Of a DNA stretch of 27,806 bases, positions 20,948 through 27,806 are shown piece after piece. The notes under the pieces were generated by a model. That model saw nothing but the letters and a program-made list of their open reading frames with translations. It was not told where the DNA came from and did no database searches. The translations under genes and the position numbers were made by a program. This stretch comes from DATCDE01 sp038252405 (lineage in GTDB: Bacteria; Actinomycetota; Actinomycetes; Prado026). The stretch lies in contig JBBSAJ010000032.1 of the NCBI GenBank assembly GCA_038252405.1, positions 1 to 27,806 of the forward strand, given 5' to 3'. The number at the start of each line of letters is the position of its first letter. Position 1 is the stretch's first letter.

Positions 20948-21217
20948 TCACCCGATCAGCCGGTCATCCGGGTAGGTCGCGACGCCGACCTGTCCGACGG
21001 CGTCCGGGGAGTTCCAGTAGTCGATGTCTGACTCACCCGGCTTGAGAACGGCGTCATTCCCGCTGATTCCCTGAGTACAACTGTCGTCCCAGCAGTAGAA
21101 GACGCGCTCCGACGCCTTCGTGTCGTTCAGAACGGTCACCCGAGGGGGTCCGGTATCGCATGCGGCCAGCGATGGGACAAGTACGACCGCCGCAATCACC
21201 ACTAGCCCCCACCGCAT
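20948..21217 (-). CDS. Small putative lipoprotein
   Basis: The product has 89 residues. The signal peptide MRWGLVVIAAVVLVPSLAAC ends in a clear lipobox LAAC (Cys20). The mature part of about 70 residues has two further cysteines (FYCWDDSC) that may form a disulphide, and reads like a small beta-fold (RVTVLNDTKASERVFYC). Codon use is less GC-biased than in the left half of the window, suggesting recent acquisition or low expression. No family recognised; no operon partner. Confidence 0.75.
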   Translation of the reverse strand: MRWGLVVIAAVVLVPSLAACDTGPPRVTVLNDTKASERVFYCWDDSCTQGISGNDAVLKPGESDIDYWNSPDAVGQVGVATYPDDRLIG

Positions 21218-21428
21218 GGTTGGATCATCCCCCCTCTAACGGCACGTCGGGGTGGCCCGTGTCCCTATGGACCGGCAGGTCAACCGTCTCGAGATGCTGG
21301 GCCCCTACCCATGCTGCTGAGCTGTCTCCTTGCTGCGGTCAGGCGCTCGGAAGAAGCGCCGTTCAATATGCAAGAACTCGGCTGCACGCCTCGGGATACC
21401 GCGGCGATGGGGTTGACCTCGCGGCGGG

Positions 21429-22613
21429 TCAACTGCGAAGCGAGATCTGGCGGGCCTGTCCGGCTCCGGGTGGCTGAAGGTGGCCCCCGGCGTTCAGCGG
21501 GTCCTTCGCCACGATCCCGGGAAGCTGGTCGTTGAAGAACACCTGGGAGAGCAGCTCGCGGCGCGACCGGGTGTTCGTCTTGGCGAACACCGCTTTGAGA
21601 TGGTCCTGCACGGTCCACGGGGAGATCACGAGCCGCTCGGCGATCGCCGCAGTGTCCAGGCCGCGTGCGACCAGGGCGGCGACTTCCCGTTCGCGCGCGG
21701 TGAGCCCGAACGCCTCCAGCCTGAGGGGGACGGCGTACTCCTCGCCGGCGCGCTGCACCACGATCGCGACGCGTCCGCTTGGGGCACCGTCGGGGAGAGA
21801 GCCGTGGAAGGTCAGCCAGCCGGTGGAGGTGGGTACGTGCAGCGGCGGCGCCGGCCTGCCGGCGCGGCCATGGCGCCGCACCTGCGCGGCCAGGCTGAGC
21901 GCCCCGCCGGGGACCGCCCGGTGCGCCGGGTCGTCGCGCGCCACGAGCTCGAGCAGCGCCACGGCCGGCGCTGTGATCAGTTCCACCTCGTCACGGGCGT
22001 CGAGCACGAGCAGGCCGGGAGCGCGATCCTCGTGGGGTCTACGTGCGGCATCCACCCGGTAGGAGCCGCGCAGGGCCTCGGCGATCGGCCGGGACAGCCG
22101 GGCCATGATCCGTGCCTCGTCGGGGGTGAAGTCCCCGGTGGCTTGGGTGCGGTGCAGCACGACGCAGCCCCAGGCGCGACCACGGGTCACCATCGCCACG
22201 CGCATCTCGAACGGCGTGCCGATGGGCTGGAGGTATTCGACATAGCGGGCGCTGCGCTGCGGCCGGCCACGTGTCGTCTCGCTGAGGATCCCGACCGGGG
22301 TGCGCCGAGCCGCGAGCGCAGCGAAGGTGTTGACGTCGTCCCGCAGGTACTCGCTGGTCACGACCGCACCCGCGGCGTTGGCCTCGGTCTCCGGGGTGAG
22401 GAAGCCGCCGTGCAGCAGCTCCACCGGGTTCGCGGTGGTCAGTAGCTTCGTGTCCGGATCCAGCCCGTGCCAGCACATGGCGTCCACGGAAACCAGCCGC
22501 CGGATCCGGGCGGCCAGCTCGGCGTGCAGCTCGCCGTACGGCAGACCGCGGGCACCCAGGCGGTCAACCTCGGCTGCCAGCCGGTCGGCGGTCCAACGGT
22601 CCACAGCTGCCAT
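21429..22613 (-). CDS. LuxR-family transcriptional regulator with GAF-like N-terminal domain
   Basis: The product has 394 residues. The C-terminal helix-turn-helix of the LuxR/GerE type is clear (FGLTAREREVAALVARGLDTAAIAERLVISPWTVQDHLKAVFAKTNTRSRRELLSQVF, about 315-372). The N-terminal two thirds resemble GAF-type sensing domains, with LVSVDAMCWHGLDPDT early and a second PAS/GAF-like part around GLLVLDARDEVELITAPA. There is no receiver domain, so a ligand rather than phosphorylation probably controls it. The start at 22613 (MAAVDRW) is chosen because upstream in-frame codons are Arg-rich non-protein sequence. It is divergent from the small conserved gene at 22757, with 143 bases between them, a typical regulator-target arrangement. 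Confidence 0.88.
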   Translation of the reverse strand: MAAVDRWTADRLAAEVDRLGARGLPYGELHAELAARIRRLVSVDAMCWHGLDPDTKLLTTANPVELLHGGFLTPETEANAAGAVVTSEYLRDDVNTFAALAARRTPVGILSETTRGRPQRSARYVEYLQPIGTPFEMRVAMVTRGRAWGCVVLHRTQATGDFTPDEARIMARLSRPIAEALRGSYRVDAARRPHEDRAPGLLVLDARDEVELITAPAVALLELVARDDPAHRAVPGGALSLAAQVRRHGRAGRPAPPLHVPTSTGWLTFHGSLPDGAPSGRVAIVVQRAGEEYAVPLRLEAFGLTAREREVAALVARGLDTAAIAERLVISPWTVQDHLKAVFAKTNTRSRRELLSQVFFNDQLPGIVAKDPLNAGGHLQPPGAGQARQISLRS

Positions 22614-22756
22614 GGTGCGCCCCCACCCGGTGGGCGGACGCCCACATGCACGAAACATCCCAGATCCGCAGGGATACCCCGACCGAGCCCCGGGGCGCAG
22701 CCTGGTGCCCAGCGCCGGGACGCGGCGCGGACCACGGACAACCCGGGAGGCCCACC

Positions 22757-23131
22757 ATGACCCTCGACCTCGCTCAGGACACCACCGCCACCCAGCTCGT
22801 GTGCTTCGCCGCACCCCTGCTGCCCGGCACCACCTCGACCGACCGCGAGGAGATGCTCTCCTGCTGGCACGGACAGCGCGCCGACCAGCACGCCGCATCC
22901 CGCCGACAGCACGGCATCACCCACGAGTCGGTCTGGATCCAAGACACCCCCACCGGCGATGTCGCGATCGTGCTCATCGAGTCACCCGACCTCGCCAGCG
23001 CCCTGCTGGGGATCGCCACGTCCCAGGAGCCGTTCGATGTCTGGTTCCGTGCACACCTGCGCACCGTGCACGGCCTCGACCTCACCGACGGCATGACGCT
23101 GCCCGAGCAGGTGCTGGACTTCAGGGGCTGA
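22757..23131 (+). CDS. Small conserved protein, possible ferredoxin-like fold (DUF6176-like)
   Basis: The product has 124 residues and is soluble, with no signal peptide. The sequence runs strand (QLVCFAAPLLPG), helix (DREEMLSCWHGQRADQHAASRRQHG), strands (THESVWIQDTPTGDVAIVLIES), helix (DLASALLGIATSQEPFDVWFRAHLRTVHG), the layout of dimeric alpha-beta-barrel/ferredoxin-like small proteins. I recall similar actinobacterial hypothetical proteins, but the family name is uncertain and no activity is known. GGGAGG stands six bases before the ATG, which decides the start. It is divergent from the LuxR-type regulator and convergent with the oxidoreductase gene downstream. Confidence 0.8.
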   Translation: MTLDLAQDTTATQLVCFAAPLLPGTTSTDREEMLSCWHGQRADQHAASRRQHGITHESVWIQDTPTGDVAIVLIESPDLASALLGIATSQEPFDVWFRAHLRTVHGLDLTDGMTLPEQVLDFRG

Positions 23132-23202
23132 CCCGCCGCCCGGATCCAGCCTGAGGTCACCCCGACCCTGCCCGGCCTGCAGCGCAGCGAAACCACCCTC
23201 AC

Positions 23203-23241
23203 CGGCGCCCCAGCCAGCGAACACAACCGGTCGGGGCGCCG
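23203..23241. terminator. GC-rich hairpin between convergent genes
   Basis: CGGCGCCCC (23203-23211) pairs exactly with GGGGCGCCG (23233-23241), loop 21 bases. It lies between the 22757 gene and the oxidoreductase gene on the opposite strand. There is no T-tract, so terminator function is inferred from position. Confidence 0.5.
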
Positions 23242-23255
23242 CGCCCGAACTGCAA

Positions 23256-23291
23256 CCCGCACATGATCGGCACATCGGCACATCGGCGCGG
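23256..23291 (+). repeat. Dispersed accessory-region repeat, copy B, with CATCGGCA iteration
   Basis: CCCGCACATGATCGGCAC resembles copies at 20055 and 26042. Inside it ATCGGCAC is repeated (ATCGGCACATCGGCACATCG), and CCGC/GCGG ends can pair. Non-coding. Confidence 0.5.
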
Positions 23292-23304
23292 TGGGGCAGC
23301 TCAT

Positions 23305-24294
23305 TCAGTCGCGGCCGCACGAGACCAGGATCTTGCCCGAACGTCCGCCTTGTGCGGCGTGCGCTACCGCCTCTTTGAGTCTGCTCAGCGGGTAGACCGC
23401 CTCGACCTCGACGGCGAGGCTGTCGTCGGTGAGTTTCGCGGCCAGCGTCTGGTAGAGCGCTGCGACCTCATCCCGCGGCGTCTCCGCGAACCAGCGGCGC
23501 AGCCAGAAGCCAGTCAAGGTCACCCCGCGGAAGATCAACTCACGGCCGTCGATCATGGCCGGGTCGCCGCTGAGGACACCGTAGTTCACCACGGTGCCGC
23601 CATCGTCCAGGCAACGCGCCAGGCGCTGAGTGGCGGCCCCGCCGACCGCGTCGAGGGCCAGCGGCAGCGCGCCGCCGCCGGTCGCCTCGCGGACGCGCTC
23701 ATCCAGGTCCGGGCCGTCTATGACCACCGCGTCCGCGCCGGCGGCGCGCAGCGGCTCGATCAGATCTGGCCGGCGCACCACGCTGACGCAGCTCATGCCG
23801 ACCTCATGGGCGAGCTTCACGGCGAGGTGCCCGACCCCGGAGTTCGCGGCGTTCTGCACCACCCACTGGCCCGGCTGGGGCCCGACGTACCGGTGCAGCA
23901 GCAGATAGGCGGTCGGCGGGTTGACCCTGAGCATGGCGAGCTGCCGCGGGTCGACCCCCGTGGGCAGCGCAAACAGGGCAGCGGCGCTCCAGAGCACCCG
24001 CTCCCGCCAGGCACCCGGACCGGGTAGCAGCACCCGATCGCCGGGCTTCAGGTGCGTGACCCCCGGGCCGACCCTGGCCACCAGCCCGACGCCTTCCGTA
24101 CCCACGACCATCGGAAGGGCCGGCGGCGACGCGCCATAGTTCCCCGCCAAGTTCTCCAGGTCCGCCGGATCCACCGGAAACAACTCCGCCTCGACCAGCA
24201 CCTCACCGGCACCAGGAGCCCCCGGATCGGGCTGCTCGACCAGCTCGATCACCTCGTCAGCCCTGCCGAACCTCGACACCTGAGCAACCAGCAC
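23305..24294 (-). CDS. Zinc-independent MDR oxidoreductase (MECR/enoyl-reductase or quinone-reductase type)
   Basis: The product has 329 residues of the medium-chain dehydrogenase/reductase superfamily. The GroES-like half has PVDPADLENLAGNYG and VVGTEGVGLVARVGPGVTHLKPGDRV. The Rossmann half has NAANSGVG (148-155), the cofactor motif found in mitochondrial-type 2-enoyl thioester reductases (MECR/ETR1). The zinc-binding cysteines of alcohol dehydrogenases are absent. Likely reaction: NADPH-dependent reduction of an enoyl thioester or quinone. The start is GTG at 24292-24294 because AAGGGAG lies six bases upstream and the protein then begins VLVAQVSRFG like its relatives; an in-frame ATG further upstream (MIEPVL) is the alternative. 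It is convergent with the 22757 gene. Confidence 0.88.
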   Translation of the reverse strand: MLVAQVSRFGRADEVIELVEQPDPGAPGAGEVLVEAELFPVDPADLENLAGNYGASPPALPMVVGTEGVGLVARVGPGVTHLKPGDRVLLPGPGAWRERVLWSAAALFALPTGVDPRQLAMLRVNPPTAYLLLHRYVGPQPGQWVVQNAANSGVGHLAVKLAHEVGMSCVSVVRRPDLIEPLRAAGADAVVIDGPDLDERVREATGGGALPLALDAVGGAATQRLARCLDDGGTVVNYGVLSGDPAMIDGRELIFRGVTLTGFWLRRWFAETPRDEVAALYQTLAAKLTDDSLAVEVEAVYPLSRLKEAVAHAAQGGRSGKILVSCGRD

Positions 24295-24362
24295 GGCTGA
24301 CTCCCTTCGGAACCGCGGCGGAAGGACAGGCTCGATCATGCCCCCGTCGCCCGCCCAGGAAT

Positions 24363-24431
24363 GCCGAATCACCCCGCCCTGCATCGGCACGTAACGAGCG
24401 TGCGTTTCGCGATGTGAGGGGGTGATTCGGC
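24363..24431. repeat. Nested hairpin, dispersed accessory-region repeat copy C
   Basis: GCCGAATCACCCC (24363-24375) pairs exactly with 24419-24431. Inside, CATCG/CGATG and GCACG/CGTGC also pair, giving a branched-free stem with bulges and a 7-base loop. Its left half matches 20055-20087. It lies in the 275-base gap between two same-strand genes, possibly terminating the ATPase transcript. Confidence 0.7.
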
Positions 24432-24569
24432 GCGATCGGCGGCGTGTCCCGACGCCTGGGGTACGCATGGTCGAGCCGGTCTTGCTGGTACAGATGTGGA
24501 GGCCGGGGTTGGTTGATCGCCTCGACGACGGGTGTCGGCATCGTCGCCGGGGTGGGGTGCGCATGTTGG

Positions 24570-25841
24570 CTAGGGGCCGAGGAGGCCGAGGGGGACGACG
24601 CCGATGCCGTCGGGGCGTCGGTACGCGTCGGGGCCGGTGGTGATGACGATGGCGTCCAGGAGAGTGCCGCCGAGGTGTGCGGCGAGCCAGTGCAGGTGGG
24701 TTGTGTCACGGTCCTCGACGGTGGCGGCGAGCTTGACCTCGATGGCCAGGACCCGCCCGTCGTCGCGGACGACGACCAGGTCGATTTCGTGGTCGCCGTT
24801 GCGGGTGCGTAGGTGGCCGACGGTGGCTTCGGCGGCCTGTGCAGCTACCCGCACGCACAGCGTGGCCAGGGACTCGAACAGGTGCCCGAGCATGGTGCCC
24901 GCTTGGGGGCCCAACGGTTCGCCGTCGCCGTCAAGGAGGGCACTGAGGTTCAGGCCGAGGAGTCGAGCGGCCAGGGCGGGGTCGGCCAGGTGGTGGCGGG
25001 GTGCTTGTCCCAGCCTGGCCAGGGGGTTGCCCGGTGCCGCCCACGCGGGAACTGGGTCGAGCAGCCACAGCTGGGTGAGCACGTCGCGGTAGGCGATGCT
25101 GGTGCTGCGGGCGGGCTTGTCACTTTGCCCCGGGGTGGCGGCGTCGAGCAGCCGCGAGTAGCTGGCGGTGGAGGCGGTGGCGGCGGCGTACGCCCGCAGC
25201 CAGGCCAGCACGGCTTCGGGTTTGCGGACGGCGAGGCCCTGCTCGGGGACGTCGCGGTCGACCGCGTTGCGCAGGTAGGAGTCCAGTTGGAACTTCAGGG
25301 CTCGGGGGGTCAGCCCGCGTAGGCCGGGGAATCCCGAGGCGAGGATCTCCTCGGCGTAGTCGCCGAGCCGCAGCGTGCACGACCCGGTCAGCGGGGGCCG
25401 GCCGCCGCCGAGCAGACCGCGCAGGCTGACCGTGGGGTCGCTGACGTCCCGTTCGGACAACGTCATCGGGCGCATCCGGAGCCGGCCGATGCGCCCGGCC
25501 CCTGAGTGGGCCGTGGCGCCTGGGGCCGGCGCGGCGCTGCCGACAAGGAGGAACTGGCCCGCGGTCGGGTCTTCGTCGCAGACGCGTCGCACGACGTCCC
25601 AGACTTCGGGGACCTTCTGCCACTCGTCGATCAGTAGCGGGCGAGCCCGGGCCCGGACCAGTTCGGGGTCGGCCTCGATCGCGGCCCGGTTGGCTCGGGA
25701 GTCCAGCTTGAGCAGGCCGCGGACGCGCTGCTCGGCGGTGGTCGTCTTGCCGACCGCCTTCGGACCGTCGATGGCAATCGCTGGAACCTGCGAGAAGAGC
25801 TCGTCCAGCTCGTCGTCGATGATGCGACGCAGGTACTCCAC
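24570..25841 (-). CDS. DUF4143-type P-loop ATPase with PD-(D/E)XK-like C-terminus
   Basis: The product has 423 residues. The Walker A GPKAVGKT (26-33) and a Walker B-like strand LLIDEW (69-74), followed by a sensor-like FLLVGSAA (residues about 98-105), form the AAA_14 ATPase domain. A helical middle part (DSYLRNAVDRDV...) follows. The C-terminal DUF4143 domain contains EID (352-354)...EVK (368-370), the D-(E)xK pattern of restriction-endonuclease-like folds. This two-domain family is widespread and poorly understood. It is often a single gene with scattered distribution, suggested to act in stress, mobile-element or defence settings. The ATG gives the normal N-terminus. The promoter region carries 16-base direct repeats. 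Confidence 0.92.
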   Translation of the reverse strand: MEYLRRIIDDELDELFSQVPAIAIDGPKAVGKTTTAEQRVRGLLKLDSRANRAAIEADPELVRARARPLLIDEWQKVPEVWDVVRRVCDEDPTAGQFLLVGSAAPAPGATAHSGAGRIGRLRMRPMTLSERDVSDPTVSLRGLLGGGRPPLTGSCTLRLGDYAEEILASGFPGLRGLTPRALKFQLDSYLRNAVDRDVPEQGLAVRKPEAVLAWLRAYAAATASTASYSRLLDAATPGQSDKPARSTSIAYRDVLTQLWLLDPVPAWAAPGNPLARLGQAPRHHLADPALAARLLGLNLSALLDGDGEPLGPQAGTMLGHLFESLATLCVRVAAQAAEATVGHLRTRNGDHEIDLVVVRDDGRVLAIEVKLAATVEDRDTTHLHWLAAHLGGTLLDAIVITTGPDAYRRPDGIGVVPLGLLGP

Positions 25842-25845
25842 CGCT

Positions 25846-25907
25846 GAATCATACAGTTCGCAGGATTCGAATCAGACGAATCGCACAGCAAGAATCAGTC
25901 AGTTCGC
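25846..25907 (-). promoter_or_regulatory. Direct repeats around a palindrome upstream of the ATPase gene
   Basis: GAATCANNCAGTTCGC occurs at 25846-25861 and 25892-25907 (46-base period). Between them is the perfect palindrome GATTCGAATC (25864-25873) and another GAATC. The block is AT-richer than its surroundings and starts 5 bases upstream of the ATPase start, so it is a likely promoter/operator, perhaps autoregulated. Confidence 0.5.
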
Positions 25908-26041
25908 CTGCCCGCTCATCGGCATGGGTGGAACTCCAGGATGCTCGGCCAGGGCCAACTCCCACGACTGCGGTTGGCGCCCTTCAACGGCAGGGGCGGC
26001 GGTTGCTGGTGCCGCTGCTGGACGCACCCAACGGCAGAGGA

Positions 26042-26070
26042 CCCGCGCATGATCGACATCTTGGCGCGGG
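26042..26070 (+). repeat. Dispersed accessory-region repeat, copy D (hairpin)
   Basis: CCCGCGC (26042-26048) pairs with GCGCGGG (26064-26070) across a 15-base loop ATGATCGACATCTTG. The sequence CCCGCGCATGATCGACATC resembles 23256-23276. Non-coding. Confidence 0.55.
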
Positions 26071-26088
26071 CTGTTCGTGTGGTCGGTG

Positions 26089-26319
26089 TCAGGGGAGGTT
26101 GAGGCAGTCGGGGATGGGTGGCAGGTCGACGCCTGGGTGGGGGTGTGCGCAGAGGAGGCCGACGGGGACCAGGTCGCCTTGCTGCGCTGCTGCCACCACC
26201 GGGCGGTGCGCGCGAAGACGGGCCACCACCTCGTCGCGCCTGGACTCCTCGCAGCGCAGCCACACGAACACCGCGAAACGCTTACGCACGACGCACACCC
26301 CCGCTGCCTTCCGGTCCAT
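26089..26319 (-). CDS. Small hypothetical protein
   Basis: The frame encodes 76 residues with plausible actinobacterial codon use: a strand (KRFAVFVWLRC), a helix (EESRRDEVVARLRAHRP), a strand (VVAAAQQGDLVPVG) and a Pro-rich end (HPGVDLPPIPDCLNLP). No signal peptide, membrane segment or known motif is present. The start is uncertain: the ATG at 26317-26319 lacks a clear ribosome site, and GTG codons a few residues later could serve. It is included because other frames here look less protein-like. Confidence 0.35.
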   Translation of the reverse strand: MDRKAAGVCVVRKRFAVFVWLRCEESRRDEVVARLRAHRPVVAAAQQGDLVPVGLLCAHPHPGVDLPPIPDCLNLP

Positions 26320-26477
26320 CCGTCACCCACCCCGTCCCACGGCCGCGTCACCCGGCGACGGACCGCCCCGCCTCTGGTAGCGGAGGACCCGTCGTCACTG
26401 GCCGGGCGCCGGGCGGACGGACCTGCCGCACAGGTCCGGGTCAGGGCATCATCGGGCAAGCCATGCACGGACGAAGC

Positions 26478-26503
26478 GCGATCACCGACGGCGATCACCG
26501 ACG
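26478..26503 (+). repeat. 13-bp perfect tandem duplication
   Basis: GCGATCACCGACG occurs twice in a row (26478-26490, 26491-26503). It spans the stop codon of the small membrane-protein gene on the opposite strand. Confidence 0.85.
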
Positions 26504-26704
26504 CCGCCGGTGCCAACCGAGCGCGACCATCGCGGCGCCGGCCAGCACTATCCCGGTGGCGCCGCCCAACAGCCCCGCCCGGTAGTCCGCAGACACTCGG
26601 TGCAGGCGGTCCACACCGAGGACGATGCCGGTGATCACGACCCCGAGCACGACGAACGCGATGCCGCGACGCCGCAGCGGGTCGGGCACCTTCTTCGCAG
26701 CCAC
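26495..26704 (-). CDS. Small two-helix membrane protein
   Basis: The product has 69 residues with two membrane helices (GIAFVVLGVVITGIVLGVDRL and LLGGATGIVLAGAAMVALGW), a basic N-terminus (KKVPDPLRRR) and a basic C-terminus (HRRRR), so both ends probably face the cytoplasm. The GTG at 26702-26704 is chosen, with a G-rich ribosome site upstream; another GTG six codons earlier is possible. The frame is open much further upstream, but that part overlaps the next gene antisense-free and is Arg/Gly-rich shadow. It starts about 70 bases after the stop of the larger membrane-protein gene on the same strand, so the two may be co-transcribed. Function unknown. Confidence 0.6.
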   Translation of the reverse strand: MAAKKVPDPLRRRGIAFVVLGVVITGIVLGVDRLHRVSADYRAGLLGGATGIVLAGAAMVALGWHRRRR

Positions 26705-26775
26705 CCCTGTCCGCCCTCTCACCGTGAACGCCTGCGGTCGCCTGCCCGGCGACGCGATTACGCCGGGGCAAGCGG

Positions 26776-27657
26776 CTACTCGTGGAGCGAGCCGTGGCTG
26801 CCACCGCCCCACACCACCGACCAGGTCACCGAACCCGGCGGCGGCGCCGCTGGCGGGCCGAGGACGGGGACCCGGCCGAGCAGGGTCCACAGCGCACCCA
26901 GCACGACGGTGGCCACCAGGACCCGCATGAACGACGTCCCACCCCCGGCTCTGACGGCCCCCGACGGCTGCACTCCCCGCACCCGCGGCGCCGGAGCGGG
27001 GAGTGCGCTCATCCGCGGGTCCCATGGGGCGTCCCGCAGCACCCACCAGGCCAGCCCGATGCCGGCGGGGAGCCCGAGGACCCAGAACAGGCCCCACTTC
27101 GTCACCCGGCGAGGCTGCGGACCCGCCACCAGCAGCAGCACCCCGGTCAGCCACGCCAGCAGCAGGGGCCAACCCAACCACCCGTATGGGCCAAGCGAGC
27201 CCACTCGGGGGGCCGGCACGTCGGCCGCGGCGGCGGTCGCAACGACCGACCGGTACACGTCCACGCGAGAGGCGACGTCCCCCGGCTGCCCGGTCGCCGC
27301 TGACTGCGACGGGTCAGGCAGTCCGGCCAGCGTGCTCACCTCGGTGCGGTACAGCCGACCCCAGCGGCTCGCCCACACCACAGACGCACCGCCGGTGCCA
27401 CCCCCGAAGCGGGCGCCGACCGGCAACGGCGTGAGCACTTCCAGCCCGTACCGGCCGTCGGCCGCCGGGCTCACCGCGCGCACCTGACCGGACCGCAGCG
27501 CGGCACCGAACGCCGCCTCGCTGGTCGGCGCGGGCGTTCCCCACACCGCCAGCACAGCGGACCCCGCCACCACCATCAGCGCGGCAACCTGACGCCTACG
27601 CCGACGGCGCCGCTCCGCCCCGGCGGCAAGCCAAGCATCCGCGACACCGACACTCAC
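26776..27657 (-). CDS. Multi-pass membrane protein of unknown function
   Basis: The product has 293 residues. A basic cytoplasmic N-terminus (ERRRRRRR) precedes the first membrane helix (QVAALMVVAGSAVLAVW). An extracytoplasmic loop of about 110 residues follows (with GLEVLTPLPVG and VVWASRWGRLYRTEV). Then come three more helices (WLGWPLLLAWLTGVLLLVAG, WGLFWVLGLPAGIGLAWWVL, MRVLVATVVLGALWTLLG). GTG at 27655-27657 is the start because GGGAGG lies five bases upstream; the in-frame ATG at 27712-27714 would place the N-terminus in the probable insertion-sequence end. No family is recognised. Its natural promoter may have been displaced by the element to its right. Confidence 0.75.
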   Translation of the reverse strand: MSVGVADAWLAAGAERRRRRRRQVAALMVVAGSAVLAVWGTPAPTSEAAFGAALRSGQVRAVSPAADGRYGLEVLTPLPVGARFGGGTGGASVVWASRWGRLYRTEVSTLAGLPDPSQSAATGQPGDVASRVDVYRSVVATAAAADVPAPRVGSLGPYGWLGWPLLLAWLTGVLLLVAGPQPRRVTKWGLFWVLGLPAGIGLAWWVLRDAPWDPRMSALPAPAPRVRGVQPSGAVRAGGGTSFMRVLVATVVLGALWTLLGRVPVLGPPAAPPPGSVTWSVVWGGGSHGSLHE

Positions 27658-27686
27658 CGCAACCTCCCGACGAGACTCACTAATAC

Positions 27687-27734
27687 TGCCCGCGAAACGC
27701 TCTCCGTGCCTCACGTAGGAATGCCCGCGAAACG
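27687..27734. repeat. 13-base direct repeats, probable insertion-sequence end
   Basis: TGCCCGCGAAACG is found at 27687-27699 and 27722-27734, with a CGTG/CACG hairpin between. They lie just upstream of the presumed transposase start and could be the transposase-binding subrepeats of the left end. The outer border of the element cannot be fixed from one end. Confidence 0.55.
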
Positions 27735-27768
27735 GTGAGCGTGGTGGGGCATGAGGAGTGGGTTGTCG

Positions 27769-27806
27769 ATGCAGTCTCGTGCCGAGGTCACCAACAGGTA
27801 CGCCAA
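27769..27806 (+). CDS. Start of a probable DDE/integrase-core transposase (3' truncated by window)
   Basis: Only about 12 residues are visible: MQSRAEVTNRYA. From memory this matches the N-terminus of actinobacterial integrase-catalytic-domain transposases, which begin xxSRAEVTxxYAxAY and continue with a KKDKGxxLDxVVxVTGWSRDNARRxL-like segment. GAGGAG (27753-27758) is a good ribosome site ten bases upstream; TTG at 27763 or ATG at 27751 are alternative starts in the same frame. The rest lies beyond the window, so the call rests on little sequence. Confidence 0.5.
   Translation, partial: MQSRAEVTNRYA

Noticed and set aside
22622..22634. CCCACC-C-GGTGGG palindrome just upstream of the LuxR-type gene
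   Set aside because: Short and GC-rich; expected by chance in this composition and placed almost on the start codon. Not strong enough to call an operator.
25899..26010. Minus-strand frame tail reading SWELALAEHPGVPPMPMSGQAN
   Set aside because: Looks mildly protein-like at its end, but the upstream part is a low-complexity shadow with no supported start.

Overview
The window is high-GC bacterial DNA from an actinobacterium. The evidence is very GC-rich codon use, many GTG starts, an HspR repressor with a near-perfect HAIR operator, a mycobacterial-type Dcd, and a tRNA gene without an encoded CCA end. Some feel of the Frankiales/Geodermatophilales is present, but no 16S gene or other species marker is in the window, so genus is not called.

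Left part (1-8154): the 3' end of a secreted Pro-Thr-linker protein meets, tail to tail, a minus-strand operon. In transcription order this is coxS-coxL-coxM-coxG plus an NAD-dependent epimerase-like gene. CoxL carries the AYRGAGR active-site motif of form II (putative CO dehydrogenase or other molybdenum hydroxylase) and the gene order is S-L-M, as in form II clusters. A CRP-like site lies upstream and a 19-bp stem lies between coxM and coxG. A short-chain dehydrogenase and a class I/II aminotransferase follow, divergently arranged around a 24-bp perfect palindrome.

Middle (8097-19214): a complete heat-shock operon, dnaK-grpE-dnaJ-hspR-clpB, runs on the minus strand behind one HAIR operator. 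Divergent from it is a large membrane-anchored Fe-S oxidoreductase (HdrD/GlpC-like, Rv0338c-like). Then come dcd and a FUSC-type membrane protein (minus strand) and a tRNA-Gly(CCC) gene (plus strand).

Right part (19215-27806): gene density drops and the content is accessory. It holds a protein built of four exact-length 28-residue repeats, two small lipoproteins, a GAF/LuxR-type regulator divergent from a small conserved protein, an MECR-like enoyl reductase/quinone oxidoreductase, a DUF4143-type ATPase with a PD-(D/E)XK-like C-terminus, small membrane proteins, and what looks like the start of an insertion-sequence transposase at the right edge.

The least explained signals are non-coding. 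First, a 42-nt palindromic element (16-nt identical arms, 10-nt centre) occurs twice about 10.5 kb apart. In one place it looks like a bidirectional terminator; in the other it abuts a start codon. Second, a 133-nt nested inverted repeat supplies the last codons of both clpB and the aminotransferase. Third, a degenerate hairpin family (ATCACCCC / CCCGCRCATGATCG type) has about four copies, all in the accessory part. No CRISPR array, prophage or recognisable defence or biosynthetic system was found.
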